64,000 bases of DNA, taken from the NCBI RefSeq assembly GCF_002358085.1, contig NZ_NTJD01000003.1:310001-374000 (forward strand), read 5' to 3'. Shown here one piece after another: positions 44,968-53,451 of the stretch. Position numbers and translations under genes: made by a program. The stretch is from Pseudothioclava arenosa (GTDB taxonomy: Bacteria; Pseudomonadota; Alphaproteobacteria; Rhodobacterales; Rhodobacteraceae). A model generated the notes under the pieces. The model saw only the letters and a list, made by a program, of their open reading frames with translations, was not told the origin of the DNA and searched no databases. Position 1 is the first letter of the stretch. Each line of letters begins with the position of its first letter.

Positions 44968-45545
44968 TGAAGCTCCTGCTCGACGCCTGCGTGCTCTACC
45001 CGACCGTCCTGCGCGAGATCCTGATCGGTGCGGCGCGGGCGGGGTTTTATCAGCCGCTCTGGTCCGAGCGTATCCTTGAGGAATGGGCGCGCGCCGCCGC
45101 GCGTCTTTCCCCGCCCGATGAGGTGATCGCGCGGGGCGAGATCGCGCTTCTGAAGGCCGAATTTCCCGCCGCCTGCGTCACGCCCCGCGCGGGGCTCGAG
45201 GCGCGGCTGCACCTGCCCGATGAAAACGACATCCACGTGCTGGCCGCCGCGATCGCGGGGGGCGCCGAGGCGATCGTCACCGAGAACCGCGCCGATTTTC
45301 CGCGCGGGGTTCTGGCGGGCGAGGGGCTGGACCGGCGCGACCCCGACGGGCTCTTGTGGCAGTTCTGGTCCGAGCGCCCCGAGGCCATGGCCGCGGTGGT
45401 CGAGCGCGTGCGCGTCCGCGCCGAGGCCCTCTCGGGGCAGCCGCAGCCGGTGCGCGCGCTGTTGAAACGCGCGCGTTTGCCGCGTCTGGGCAAGGCTCTG
45501 GGCGCTGGACCAGGGCCTGCACGCGGGGGCATGAACGGGCGATGA
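44967..45545 (+). CDS. PIN-domain protein (RSP_2648-like family)
   Basis: PIN domains are RNase H-like nucleases. Seen in 192 residues: the start MKLLLDACVLYPTVLREIL with the first acidic residue Asp6, ILEEWARA, and a later LPDENDIHVLAAAI with conserved Asp residues, then VTENRADF. Many stand-alone PIN proteins are toxins (VapC), but no antitoxin gene lies next to this one and the family is conserved beside the rlmI gene in Rhodobacteraceae, so an RNA-processing role is as likely. The C-terminal 50 residues are Arg/Gly-rich. It starts in the rlmI stop (TGATG) and overlaps the next gene by 4 bp. Confidence 0.8.
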   Translation: MKLLLDACVLYPTVLREILIGAARAGFYQPLWSERILEEWARAAARLSPPDEVIARGEIALLKAEFPAACVTPRAGLEARLHLPDENDIHVLAAAIAGGAEAIVTENRADFPRGVLAGEGLDRRDPDGLLWQFWSERPEAMAAVVERVRVRAEALSGQPQPVRALLKRARLPRLGKALGAGPGPARGGMNGR

Positions 45546-46051
45546 TCGGGTTTTTCACCACCACGCAAAGCGGACTTGCGGATCGGCTGATGGCCGATCT
45601 GGCCGACCGGCTTCTGGCCGAGGGGCGCCCGGTTCTGGGCATGGTGCGCGCCGAGATGCCGGTCGATGCTCCGAACCAGGGCATGTGTGAGATGTACCTG
45701 CGGCTTTTGCCCGAGGGGCGCATTCACGGCATCACCCAAGACCTTGGCCCCGGCGCCGAGGGCTGCACGCTGGATGCGGGCGCGCTCGAAGAGGCGGTGA
45801 TGGCGGTCGGGCAGGGGCTTGAGGGCGCTCAGCCCGAGACGCTGGTGCTGTTCAACAAGTTCGGCAAGCAGGAGGCCGAGGGCCGTGGCTGTCGCGACCT
45901 GATCGCCGAGGCGGTGGCGCGCGGGCATCGCGTGCTGATCTCTGCGCCGCCGCAGACCCGCGCCGAATTCCTGGCCTTCGCGGGTGACTACGCCACCGAA
46001 TTGCCGCCCGAGCCCGGTGCGCTGGCCGCTTTCGCATTTGCAAATCTTTGA
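45542..46051 (+). CDS. DUF2478 protein (P-loop-NTPase-like)
   Basis: A 169-residue protein resembling DUF2478, which looks like nucleoside-triphosphatase/P-loop folds but usually lacks a clear Walker A. Seen: MIGFFTTTQSGLADRLMADLADRL, TLVLFNKFGKQEAEGRGCRDLIAEAV and a C-terminal VLISAPPQTRAEFLAFAGDYATELPP. Function unknown; relatives often sit near molybdenum or metal genes, which is not the case here. The ATG overlaps the PIN stop by 4 bp (ATGA), so rlmI, PIN and this gene form one translationally linked set. Confidence 0.75.
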   Translation: MIGFFTTTQSGLADRLMADLADRLLAEGRPVLGMVRAEMPVDAPNQGMCEMYLRLLPEGRIHGITQDLGPGAEGCTLDAGALEEAVMAVGQGLEGAQPETLVLFNKFGKQEAEGRGCRDLIAEAVARGHRVLISAPPQTRAEFLAFAGDYATELPPEPGALAAFAFANL

Positions 46052-46192
46052 TCTGACACGATCTTGCCCCGGCTCCTGCGAGTGTTAGACTTGCCAGGTC
46101 AGACGACGTTCGGCCGTGATCGCGCCGAGCCGGTTCTGCCGCTGTCCGCGCGCTGAGGCTTCGTGCCCCGTGTGCCTGTTACGGAGCAAGAA

Positions 46193-47668
46193 ATGGTCTC
46201 GCGCGTCATTCCGGTGGATCCTTTCGATCTGGTCGTCTTCGGCGCGACCGGCGATCTGGCCAACCGCAAGATTCTGCCGGGGCTTTACCGGCGCTTTTTC
46301 GCGGGGCAGATCCCCGAGAAATCCAAGATCATCGGCGCCGCCCGCTCCGAGATGGATATCGAGGCTTTTCGCGCGCAGGCCCGCGCCGCGATCACCGATC
46401 ACGTCGGCAAGGCCAAGCAGGTGCCCGCCCAGATCGAGGCCTTCCTGCGCGTGCTCGACTATGTCGCGATCGACGCGCAGGGCGATGCGGGTTGGGATGA
46501 ACTGGCCGCCAAGGTCGATTGCGCGCGGGTGAACGCGTTTTATTTCTCGGTGGCGCCGGCGCTGTTCGGGCCGCTGGCCGAGCGGTTGCATCGCTACCAG
46601 ATGGCCGGCCCCGAGGCGCGGATCGTCGTCGAGAAACCCTTTGGTCGCGATCTGGCCACGGCGCGCGCGCTCAATGCCACGCTCGCGGCCCATTTCGACG
46701 AGCATCAGATTTACCGGATCGACCATTACCTCGGCAAAGAGACGGTGCAGAACCTGATGGCGGTGCGCTTCGCCAATATCCTCTTCGAGCCGCTGTGGAA
46801 TGCGCAATATGTCGATCATGTGCAAATTACCGTGGCCGAAACCGTCGGCGTGGGCGGGCGCGGGTCGTATTATGATAAGTCGGGCGCGATGCGCGACATG
46901 GTGCAGAACCACATGATGCAGCTCCTGTGCCTGATCGCGATGGAGCCGCCCTATCACTTCGACCCGGATGCGGTGCGCGATGAAAAGCTCAAGGTGATCC
47001 GCGCGCTGCAACCCGTCCAGCCCGCCGATATTGTGCGCGGTCAATACCTCGCGCATCGCCATTGCGCCGACGAGGGTGCGCTGCGCGGATACCTTGAAGA
47101 TGTCGAAAATCCGAACTCGCGCACCGAGAGCTATATCGCGCTGAAATGCCATATCGCGAACTGGCGCTGGCAGGGCACGCCGTTCTATTTGCGCACCGGC
47201 AAGCGGCTGCGCGCGCGGACCTCGGAAATCGCGATTACCTTCCGCCAGCCGCCGCATTCGATCTTTGACGAGACCGATGCCTCCTGGCGCGAGAACGTGC
47301 TGGTGATCCGGTTGCAGCCGAATGAGGGGATGAACCTCAAGGTGATGATTAAGGAGCCGGGGCCGGGCGGCATGCGTCTGGTGCAGGTGCCGCTCGACAT
47401 GTCCTTTGCCGAGGCGCTGGGCGAGGACGGGGCCGATATTCCCGACGCCTACGAGCGGTTGATCATGGATGTGATCCGGGGCAATCAGACGCTGTTCATG
47501 CGCGGTGACGAGGTCGAGGCAGCCTGGGCCTGGACCGATCCGGTAATCGCGGGTTGGGACGAGCGCGGCGAGCGCCCGCAACCCTATGATTCCGGCTCGT
47601 CCGGCCCTGAGGATGCGCTGATGCTGATGCATCGCGATGGTCGTCGCTGGCGGGAGATTCGCGAATGA
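46193..47668 (+). CDS. zwf: Glucose-6-phosphate 1-dehydrogenase
   Basis: Zwf oxidises glucose 6-phosphate to 6-phosphogluconolactone and makes NADPH; it feeds the Entner-Doudoroff and pentose-phosphate routes. The ATG at 46193 follows ACGGAGCAAGAA. Seen in 491 residues: FGATGDLANRK (16-26) coenzyme motif, EKPFG (147-151), and the catalytic RIDHYLGKE (175-183). It heads a zwf-pgl-pgi operon: pgl overlaps by 4 bp and pgi starts one base after pgl. It lies 141 bp after the DUF2478 gene. Confidence 0.96.
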   Translation: MVSRVIPVDPFDLVVFGATGDLANRKILPGLYRRFFAGQIPEKSKIIGAARSEMDIEAFRAQARAAITDHVGKAKQVPAQIEAFLRVLDYVAIDAQGDAGWDELAAKVDCARVNAFYFSVAPALFGPLAERLHRYQMAGPEARIVVEKPFGRDLATARALNATLAAHFDEHQIYRIDHYLGKETVQNLMAVRFANILFEPLWNAQYVDHVQITVAETVGVGGRGSYYDKSGAMRDMVQNHMMQLLCLIAMEPPYHFDPDAVRDEKLKVIRALQPVQPADIVRGQYLAHRHCADEGALRGYLEDVENPNSRTESYIALKCHIANWRWQGTPFYLRTGKRLRARTSEIAITFRQPPHSIFDETDASWRENVLVIRLQPNEGMNLKVMIKEPGPGGMRLVQVPLDMSFAEALGEDGADIPDAYERLIMDVIRGNQTLFMRGDEVEAAWAWTDPVIAGWDERGERPQPYDSGSSGPEDALMLMHRDGRRWREIRE

Positions 47669-48336
47669 ACCTCATCACTTACCCGGATCGGGAACTGATG
47701 ATGATCGCCCTTGCGGACCTTCTGGCGAGTGAGCTGCGCGCCGCGATCGAAACGCGCGGGCGGGCGACGCTTTGCGTGCCGGGGGGCAGCACGCCGGGGC
47801 CGGTGTTCGACATCCTCTCGGGGCTCGATCTGGCCTGGGACAAGGTCGCGGTCTTGCTCAATGACGAACGCTGGGTGTCCGAGGCCAGCCCGCGCTCAAA
47901 CACGCGCCAGTTGCGCGCGCGGCTCTTGCGCGACAAGGCCGCGGCGGTGGAGCTCTTGCCGATGTATGCGCCGACCGAGACCCCCGAGGAGGCGCTCGCG
48001 GCGCTGGCCGAGGGCATCGCGCCGCATCTGCCGATCGATGTGCTGCTGCTGGGGATGGGGGGCGACATGCACACGGCCTCGCTGTTTCCGGGGGCCGACC
48101 GGCTAGAGGAGGCGCTGGCCGATGACGCTCCGATCCTGATCGCCCTGCGGGCCGAGGCCGCGGGCGAGCCGCGCATCACGCTCAGCGCGCCGGTCCTGCG
48201 CGACGCGATGAACATTCATCTGTTGATTACGGGGCCGGAAAAGCGTGCGGCGCTTGAGCGGGCGGTCGACCTGCCCGAGACCGAGGCGCCGGTGCGCATC
48301 ATCCTGAAATCCGCCACCATTCATTGGGCCGAATGA
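47665..48336 (+). CDS. pgl: 6-phosphogluconolactonase
   Basis: Pgl opens the lactone made by Zwf. The 223-residue DevB/SOL-type enzyme shows [26 protein letters not shown], a [10 protein letters not shown] segment ([14 protein letters not shown]) and [10 protein letters not shown], all typical. The start overlaps the zwf stop by 4 bp (ATGA), so it is translationally coupled; pgi begins one base after its stop. The partner 6-phosphogluconate dehydratase (edd) is 5 kb upstream on the other strand, so this operon supplies substrate for that pathway. Confidence 0.95.
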   Translation: MNLITYPDRELMMIALADLLASELRAAIETRGRATLCVPGGSTPGPVFDILSGLDLAWDKVAVLLNDERWVSEASPRSNTRQLRARLLRDKAAAVELLPMYAPTETPEEALAALAEGIAPHLPIDVLLLGMGGDMHTASLFPGADRLEEALADDAPILIALRAEAAGEPRITLSAPVLRDAMNIHLLITGPEKRAALERAVDLPETEAPVRIILKSATIHWAE

Positions 48337-48337
48337 C

Positions 48338-49945
48338 ATGCACCTGTGGAACGAACTGATCGTTCGAGCGAAATCCGTCGAGGCGCGGCCAATCCTCGAG
48401 TTGTTCGAAAACCCCGATCGCGCCGCCGGATTCAGCGCGGAATTCGGGCCGTTCCTGTTCGATTACTCCAAGACCAACCTCGATGCCGAGACCCGCACGC
48501 TGCTCGTGCAACTGGCTGAGCATGCCGGGCTCGCAGCCGCGCGCACGGCGATGTTTTCGGGGGCGAAGATCAACGAGACCGAGGGGCGAGCGGTCTTGCA
48601 CACAGCGCTGCGCAACCTTGAAACCGATGTCTTCGTCGATGGCGTGAATGTCATGCCCGAGGTTCGTGCGACCCATGCGCGGATGCAGGATTTTGTGCGC
48701 GATCTGCGCGCGGGGCGGATCGCGGGGCAGGGCGGGGCGATCACCGATGTGGTGAATATCGGCATCGGCGGGTCCGACCTCGGGCCGGCGATGGCCACGC
48801 TGGCGCTGGCGCCCTATCACGACGGTCCGCGCTGCCATTTCGTCTCGAATGTGGACGGGGCGCATATCCATGACACACTGCGTGGGCTGAACCCGGAAAC
48901 CACGCTGGTGATCGTCGCCTCCAAGACCTTCACCACGATCGAGACGATGACCAATGCCGAGACCGCACGGGCCTGGCTGGCGGCGCGCGTGGCGGATCCG
49001 GGGGCGCAATTCGCCGCGATTTCCACCGAGCCCGAGCGCACCGCCGCCTTTGGCATTGCGCCCGAGCGGGTCTTCGGCTTCGACGATTGGGTGGGCGGGC
49101 GCTATTCGGTCTGGGGCCCGATCGGGCTGAGCCTGATGCTGGCGATCGGGCCCGAGCGGTTCGACGAGATGCTGGCGGGCGCGGCCGCGATGGACGCGCA
49201 TTTCCGCGTGGCCCCGCTGGCGCAGAATCTGCCAGTGCTGCTGGCGCTGGTCGGGGTTTGGCACAACCAGTTCTGCGGCCATGCCACGCGGGCGGTTTTG
49301 CCCTACGATCAACGGCTTGCGCGGTTGCCGGCCTATCTGCAGCAGCTTGAGATGGAATCGAACGGCAAGCGCGTGGCGATGGATGGCACGAGCTTGCCTT
49401 ACAATTCGGGTCCGGTGGTTTGGGGCGAGCCCGGCACCAACGGGCAGCACGCGTTCTACCAGCTTTTGCATCAGGGTACGCGGATCGTGCCTTGCGAATT
49501 CATCGTCGCCGCGAAGGGGCACGAGCCCGAGCTGGCGCATCAGCACCGGCTCTTGGTGGCCAATTGCCTGGCGCAATCCGAGGCTCTGATGCGCGGCCGG
49601 TCCCTGGACGAGGCGCGCGCCCGCATGGCGGCCAAGGGGCTCGAAGGCCCCGAACTGGAGCGTCAGGCCCGCCACCGCGTGTTTCCGGGCAGCCGCCCCT
49701 CGACCACGCTGCTGTACCCGCAGCTTACCCCCGAGGTTCTGGGTGGGCTGATCGCGCTTTATGAACACCGGGTGTTTGTCGAAGGCGTGATCCTCGGGAT
49801 CAATAGCTTCGATCAATGGGGCGTTGAGCTGGGCAAGGAACTGGCGCTGGCCTTGGAACCGGTGCTGGCAGGCCGCGATCCGGGGCAGGGCAAGGATGGC
49901 TCGACGCTCGCCCTTGCCGCGCGGGTGCGGGGGCTGCAGGGCTAA
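48338..49945 (+). CDS. pgi: Glucose-6-phosphate isomerase
   Basis: Pgi interconverts glucose 6-phosphate and fructose 6-phosphate. Seen in 535 residues: [27 protein letters not shown], the signature [17 protein letters not shown] (about 247-263) and a C-terminal active-site region around GVELGKELA with the catalytic His in the [14 protein letters not shown] segment. It is last in zwf-pgl-pgi. It ends two bases before the stop of the convergent HNH gene, so the two messages overlap tail to tail. Confidence 0.96.
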   Translation: MHLWNELIVRAKSVEARPILELFENPDRAAGFSAEFGPFLFDYSKTNLDAETRTLLVQLAEHAGLAAARTAMFSGAKINETEGRAVLHTALRNLETDVFVDGVNVMPEVRATHARMQDFVRDLRAGRIAGQGGAITDVVNIGIGGSDLGPAMATLALAPYHDGPRCHFVSNVDGAHIHDTLRGLNPETTLVIVASKTFTTIETMTNAETARAWLAARVADPGAQFAAISTEPERTAAFGIAPERVFGFDDWVGGRYSVWGPIGLSLMLAIGPERFDEMLAGAAAMDAHFRVAPLAQNLPVLLALVGVWHNQFCGHATRAVLPYDQRLARLPAYLQQLEMESNGKRVAMDGTSLPYNSGPVVWGEPGTNGQHAFYQLLHQGTRIVPCEFIVAAKGHEPELAHQHRLLVANCLAQSEALMRGRSLDEARARMAAKGLEGPELERQARHRVFPGSRPSTTLLYPQLTPEVLGGLIALYEHRVFVEGVILGINSFDQWGVELGKELALALEPVLAGRDPGQGKDGSTLALAARVRGLQG

Positions 49946-49947
49946 GC

Positions 49948-50538
49948 TTAAGCCTCCAGCTCGGTATCCCAGTACAGGAAATCCATCCAGCTTTCGTGCA
50001 GGTGACCGGGCGGGAAGCGGCGGCCGGTGGCGTGCATTTGCGAGGCCGATGGTTCGCGCGCGGGTTTCATCAGCCGCAGCCCCGAGCGGTCCAGCGGCTT
50101 GTTGGCCTTTTTCAGGTTGCAGGGCGCGCAGGCGGCCACGACGTTTTCCCAGCTCGTCACGCCACCGCGCGAGCGCGGGATCACGTGATCGAAGGTCAGT
50201 TCGCCCTCGCAGCCGCAATACTGGCAGCGGAATTCGTCCCTCAGAAAAAGATTGAAGCGCGTGAAGGCCACGCGCTTCTGGGGTCGGACGAATTCCTTGA
50301 GCACCACAACCGAGGGGATCCTGATTTCCCGGCTCGGCGAACGGACGACCTCGTCATATTCCGCCAGGATCTGCACCCGGTCGAGACAGACCGCCTTGAT
50401 CGCCTCCTGCCAGGGCCAGAGCGAAAGCGGATAGTAGCTCAGCGGCCGGAAATCCGCGTTCAGGACCAGCGCGGGGTAGCGTTTGAGCGCCGCCGGCTCG
50501 CGGGTGAACTGCGTTCGAAAATCGCCTTGGTCCAGCAT
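49948..50538 (-). CDS. HNH endonuclease-family protein
   Basis: A 196-residue HNH protein. Seen: FRTQFTREPAALKRYPALVLNADFRPLSYYPLSLWPWQEAIK, then the HNH zinc core CQYCGCEGELTFDHVIPRSRGG with a following CAPCNLKKANKPL (second CxxC). This is the free-standing HNH type widespread in alphaproteobacteria, not part of a restriction or homing system that I can see. The ATG at 50538 follows GGAGTCACCC. Its target is unknown. It has a good promoter and a GC-rich leader hairpin. Confidence 0.88.
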   Translation of the reverse strand: MLDQGDFRTQFTREPAALKRYPALVLNADFRPLSYYPLSLWPWQEAIKAVCLDRVQILAEYDEVVRSPSREIRIPSVVVLKEFVRPQKRVAFTRFNLFLRDEFRCQYCGCEGELTFDHVIPRSRGGVTSWENVVAACAPCNLKKANKPLDRSGLRLMKPAREPSASQMHATGRRFPPGHLHESWMDFLYWDTELEA

Positions 50539-50577
50539 GGGTGACTCCATCCTCGCCCTGTCGCTCCGGTTCCGAGC

Positions 50578-50637
50578 CAGGGGCGGGGTCCGCCCCTGCC
50601 GTAACTGAAACTATATATCGCGTTCGATCTCTGACAA
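50578..50637 (-). promoter_or_regulatory. HNH gene promoter and leader hairpin
   Basis: Minus strand TTGTCA (50637-50632), 16-bp spacer, TATAGT (50615-50610). Downstream in the leader, CAGGGGCGG / CCGCCCCTG (50598-50578) folds into a 9-bp hairpin with a 3-base loop, some 40 bases before the start codon. Confidence 0.6.
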
Positions 50638-50705
50638 GCCCCTTGATCTGGGATCGGCCTGTCAGGTCCAGTGCTGCCATGCGGATGCGACAAAGGTATG
50701 ACGGC

Positions 50706-50724
50706 CTGCCTGAAATTCAGGCAG
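50706..50724. repeat. 19-bp palindrome between HNH and hydrolase genes
   Basis: CTGCCTGAA-A-TTCAGGCAG, perfect 9-bp arms. It may be the 3' hairpin of the hydrolase message (33 bp after its stop) or an operator about 70 bp upstream of the HNH -35. Confidence 0.5.
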
Positions 50725-50756
50725 ACGTGGGATGGAACGGGGTCGGATGGGGGCGG

Positions 50757-51419
50757 TCAGCCCGGCAGTTTCGCCTTGAGGAAGCCAAGCGCCGCCGAGA
50801 GCCCGTCGGGCGAGATGCCGTGGGGCGTGTTTTTCATGACATGGGCGTAGGTCTCGAAGCCCGCCGAAACCAGCGCGTCGCCCGCCAGCCCCATGTCGGC
50901 GAAGGGCACGACCGGGTCTGCATCGCCATGCGCCAGGAGGACAGGCGGCTTGCAGAGCGCCTCTTCGGCCAGCGCCTCGGGGCGCAAGAGCCGCCCCGAG
51001 AAGGCGACGATCCCGGCCACCGGATCGGCCCGGCGCGGAAAGGTCTCCAGCGCCATCATCGTGCCTTGCGAAAACCCAATAATTCCAAGTTGTGAATGGG
51101 TTAGCGCGTTTTCTTCAAGCACCTCATCGACAAAGGCATTGAGGTCGGCGACGGCGGCCTGCATTCCGGCAGCAGCCTCGGCCTCGCTCGAACCATCAAG
51201 CCACGGGATCGGGAACCACTGCCGCCCGAACGGGTTGCCGGTGCAGGGCTCGGGCGCGTCAGGGGCCAGAAACAGCGTGTCGGGCAGGTGCGGGCCAAGC
51301 GGGTCGGCAAGGCCCAAAAGGTCGTTGCCATCGGCGCCATAGCCATGCAGGAAAATCACCGCCGACTTCAGTTGGCCCGATTTCGGCCCCTTGCGGCCCA
51401 CTTCCAGTTTCCGCGTCAT
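50757..51419 (-). CDS. Alpha/beta-hydrolase (phospholipase/carboxylesterase family)
   Basis: A 220-residue cytoplasmic esterase of the acyl-protein thioesterase/carboxylesterase type. Seen: AVIFLHGYGADGNDLLGLA, the nucleophile Ser117 in GIIGFSQGTMMA, Asp168 in LLAHGDADPVVPF and His200 in NTPHGIS, a complete triad. The ATG at 51419 overlaps the stop of the DNA glycosylase gene (ATGA), and GGAAGGGG precedes it; a frame to 51500 is an artefact. Substrate unknown. Confidence 0.9.
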   Translation of the reverse strand: MTRKLEVGRKGPKSGQLKSAVIFLHGYGADGNDLLGLADPLGPHLPDTLFLAPDAPEPCTGNPFGRQWFPIPWLDGSSEAEAAAGMQAAVADLNAFVDEVLEENALTHSQLGIIGFSQGTMMALETFPRRADPVAGIVAFSGRLLRPEALAEEALCKPPVLLAHGDADPVVPFADMGLAGDALVSAGFETYAHVMKNTPHGISPDGLSAALGFLKAKLPG

Positions 51420-52048
51420 GGCGCGACCCCTTCCCGTTGTTTGCGATAGGCGTAATAGGCCCAAAGTCCGCGTGCCGCAACCGCGCGCCAGGGCGACCAA
51501 CTGGCCGAAAGCACGTTGAATTCCTTGCGTTTGGGCCGTTCGGGCAGGTCAAAGAGCATGCGCGCGCCCTCGGCCAGCGCGAGGTCGTCGACGGCAAAGA
51601 CATCGGCGCGGCCAAGCGCAAAGATCAGATACATCTCGACCGTCCAGCGTCCGATGCCGGGGATCGGCAAGAGCGCCTCGATCACCGCCTCGTCGGGCAG
51701 GGCGCGCAGCCCCTCGAAATCGACGCCCGAGCCCGCAAGCGCCTGCAGGTATTTCACTTTCTGCCGCGACAGCCCGCAGGCGCGCAGCGCCTCGGGGTCT
51801 GCCCCGGCGATCACCTCGGGCGCGGCAAATCCCGCGTCCAGCACCTTGGCGCGGATCGCCTTGGCCGCCGCCACCGAGACCTGCTGGCCGATGATCGCAT
51901 CACGCAGCGCCGCGAATCCGTCGTCGCGCCGGCGCAGCGGCCAGGGGCCGGTCAGCTCCAGCGCATGGGCAAAGCGGGGCTCGGCGCGTGCCAGCCAGTC
52001 CGCGCCGTCAAGGATGTCCTGTTCGGTTTCGATGATCCGTCCGTGCAT
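51416..52048 (-). CDS. DNA-3-methyladenine glycosylase II (HhH-GPD, AlkA-type)
   Basis: This enzyme removes alkylated purines from DNA. Seen in 210 residues: FAALRDAIIGQQVSVAAAKAIRAK, the helix-hairpin-helix LLPIPGIGRWTVEMY at 126-140 and the catalytic Asp (FAVDDLAL, Asp154 or 155). The short form lacks the AlkA N-terminal domain. It overlaps the hydrolase gene by 4 bp and is divergent from the MFS gene, with 64 bp between the starts. No LexA box of the GTTC-N7-GTTC type was seen upstream. Confidence 0.92.
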   Translation of the reverse strand: MHGRIIETEQDILDGADWLARAEPRFAHALELTGPWPLRRRDDGFAALRDAIIGQQVSVAAAKAIRAKVLDAGFAAPEVIAGADPEALRACGLSRQKVKYLQALAGSGVDFEGLRALPDEAVIEALLPIPGIGRWTVEMYLIFALGRADVFAVDDLALAEGARMLFDLPERPKRKEFNVLSASWSPWRAVAARGLWAYYAYRKQREGVAP

Positions 52049-52112
52049 GGGCGCAGACTGCCCGATCCCGTCGGCGCTTGCCAGCCTCTTCGGCGGGCGC
52101 TAGGGGTGGGCC

Positions 52113-53339
52113 ATGAGCGATACCCTTGCCCCCTCCCGCCACACGCCGGTCTGGCGTAACGTGATCGTCCTTGTGCTGGCGCAAGCCGTGCTCGGGGCGC
52201 AGATGTCGATGATCTTCACCGTGGGTGGGTTGTCGGGGCAGATGCTGGCGCCGAACCCGTGCTGGTCTACGCTGCCCCTGTCGCTGATCGTGCTTGGCTC
52301 GGTGCTTTCGGCGCAGCCGATGTCGGAATTCATGGTGGCCTACGGGCGGCGCGCGGGCTTTATCCTCGCGGTGATCGCAGGTGCTGCGGGGGCGGGGATC
52401 GCCGCCTACGCGCTCTGGATCGGGTCTTTCGCGGTGTTCATGGCGGGCTCGTTCCTGACCGGCATCTACATGTCGGCGCAGGGCTTCTACCGCTTTGCCG
52501 CAACCGATGGCGTCCCGCCCGAGTTCCAGCCCAAGGCGATTTCCTATGTGATGGCGGGCGGGCTTGCGGCGGCGATCATCGGCCCGCAGCTGGTCAAGGT
52601 CACGAGTCAGGCGATGGTTGTGCCCTTCATGGCGACCTATCTGGCGATCATCGGGCTGAACCTCCTGGGGCCGATCCTGTTCTCGTTCCTGCGCATTCCC
52701 GCGCCCGGGCGCCGCGCCAAGGGCGCCGCGCACCCGGGCCGCACCCGCAAGGAGTTGCTGAAAGACCCGGTGATCGCGGTGGCGATGATCTGTGGCATGG
52801 TATCCTACGCGCTGATGAACCTGGTGATGACCTCGACGCCGCTCGCCGTGGTGGGCTGCGGCTTCGACGAGGGCGATGCGGCCAATATCGTCTCGGCCCA
52901 CGTGCTGGCGATGTATCTGCCGAGCTTCTTCACCGGCCATCTGATCGCGCGGTTCGGGCGCGAGATGATCGTCGGCGTGGGCCTCGTGATCCTCGCGGCC
53001 TCGGGGGCGGTGGCGCTGATGGGGGTGGACCTCGAACAGTTCTACCTCGCGCTCGTGCTGCTGGGCATCGGCTGGAACTTCGGCTTCATCGGCTCGACCG
53101 CGATGCTTGCCTCGGCGCATAGCCCCGATGAGCGTGGCCATGTTCAGGGCATGAACGATTTCGTGGTCTTCGGCGGCGTGTTCCTCGCCTCGCTCAGCTC
53201 GGGCGGGCTGATGAACTGCTCCTCGGCAGGCGATCCGCAGGCCGGCTGGGAGGCCGTCAACCTTGCCATGCTGCCGTTCCTGACGCTCGCGGGGGCTGCA
53301 CTGATCTGGCTGGTGATGCGCCCGCGCGAGATGCGCTGA
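52113..53339 (+). CDS. Major facilitator superfamily transporter
   Basis: A 408-residue inner-membrane protein with about twelve hydrophobic helices and the MFS pattern of two six-helix halves around a charged loop near 205-220 (GRRAKGAAHPGRTRKELLKDP). Seen: LVLAQAVLGAQMSMIFTVGGLSGQML, AYGRRAGFILAVIAGAAGAG and later GHLIARFGREMIVGVGLVIL. The substrate cannot be told. Starts MSDTLAPSRHTPVWRN. It ends 27 bp before a strong terminator. Confidence 0.9.
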   Translation: MSDTLAPSRHTPVWRNVIVLVLAQAVLGAQMSMIFTVGGLSGQMLAPNPCWSTLPLSLIVLGSVLSAQPMSEFMVAYGRRAGFILAVIAGAAGAGIAAYALWIGSFAVFMAGSFLTGIYMSAQGFYRFAATDGVPPEFQPKAISYVMAGGLAAAIIGPQLVKVTSQAMVVPFMATYLAIIGLNLLGPILFSFLRIPAPGRRAKGAAHPGRTRKELLKDPVIAVAMICGMVSYALMNLVMTSTPLAVVGCGFDEGDAANIVSAHVLAMYLPSFFTGHLIARFGREMIVGVGLVILAASGAVALMGVDLEQFYLALVLLGIGWNFGFIGSTAMLASAHSPDERGHVQGMNDFVVFGGVFLASLSSGGLMNCSSAGDPQAGWEAVNLAMLPFLTLAGAALIWLVMRPREMR

Positions 53340-53365
53340 GCGGGCCTTCTCCCGGACAAACGATA

Positions 53366-53397
53366 CAAAAAAGGGGGCCACGCGCCCCCTTCATTTT
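53366..53397. terminator. Terminator between MFS gene and sulP
   Basis: AAGGGGGC / GCCCCCTT with a 5-base loop, flanked by a run of A on the left and CATTTTG on the right; usable from both sides. Confidence 0.8.
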
Positions 53398-53417
53398 GTC
53401 AGAAATATTCCGGGGGG
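53389..53417 (-). repeat. Copy of the intergenic repeat (CTTTCATTTTG..AAATATCCCGG type)
   Basis: CTTCATTTTG-N4-AAATATTCCGGGG closely matches 63605-63632, which reads CTTTCATTTTG-N4-AAATATCCCGGGG. Overlaps the end of the terminator after the MFS gene. Confidence 0.55.
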
Positions 53418-53451
53418 CGCCCGGCACGGGCGGGAGGCAGAGCCCCCTTCC

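Noticed and set aside
44967-45545. Toxin-antitoxin interpretation of the PIN-domain protein
   Set aside because: No small antitoxin gene lies next to it; the neighbours are a methyltransferase and a DUF2478 protein in an overlapping set.
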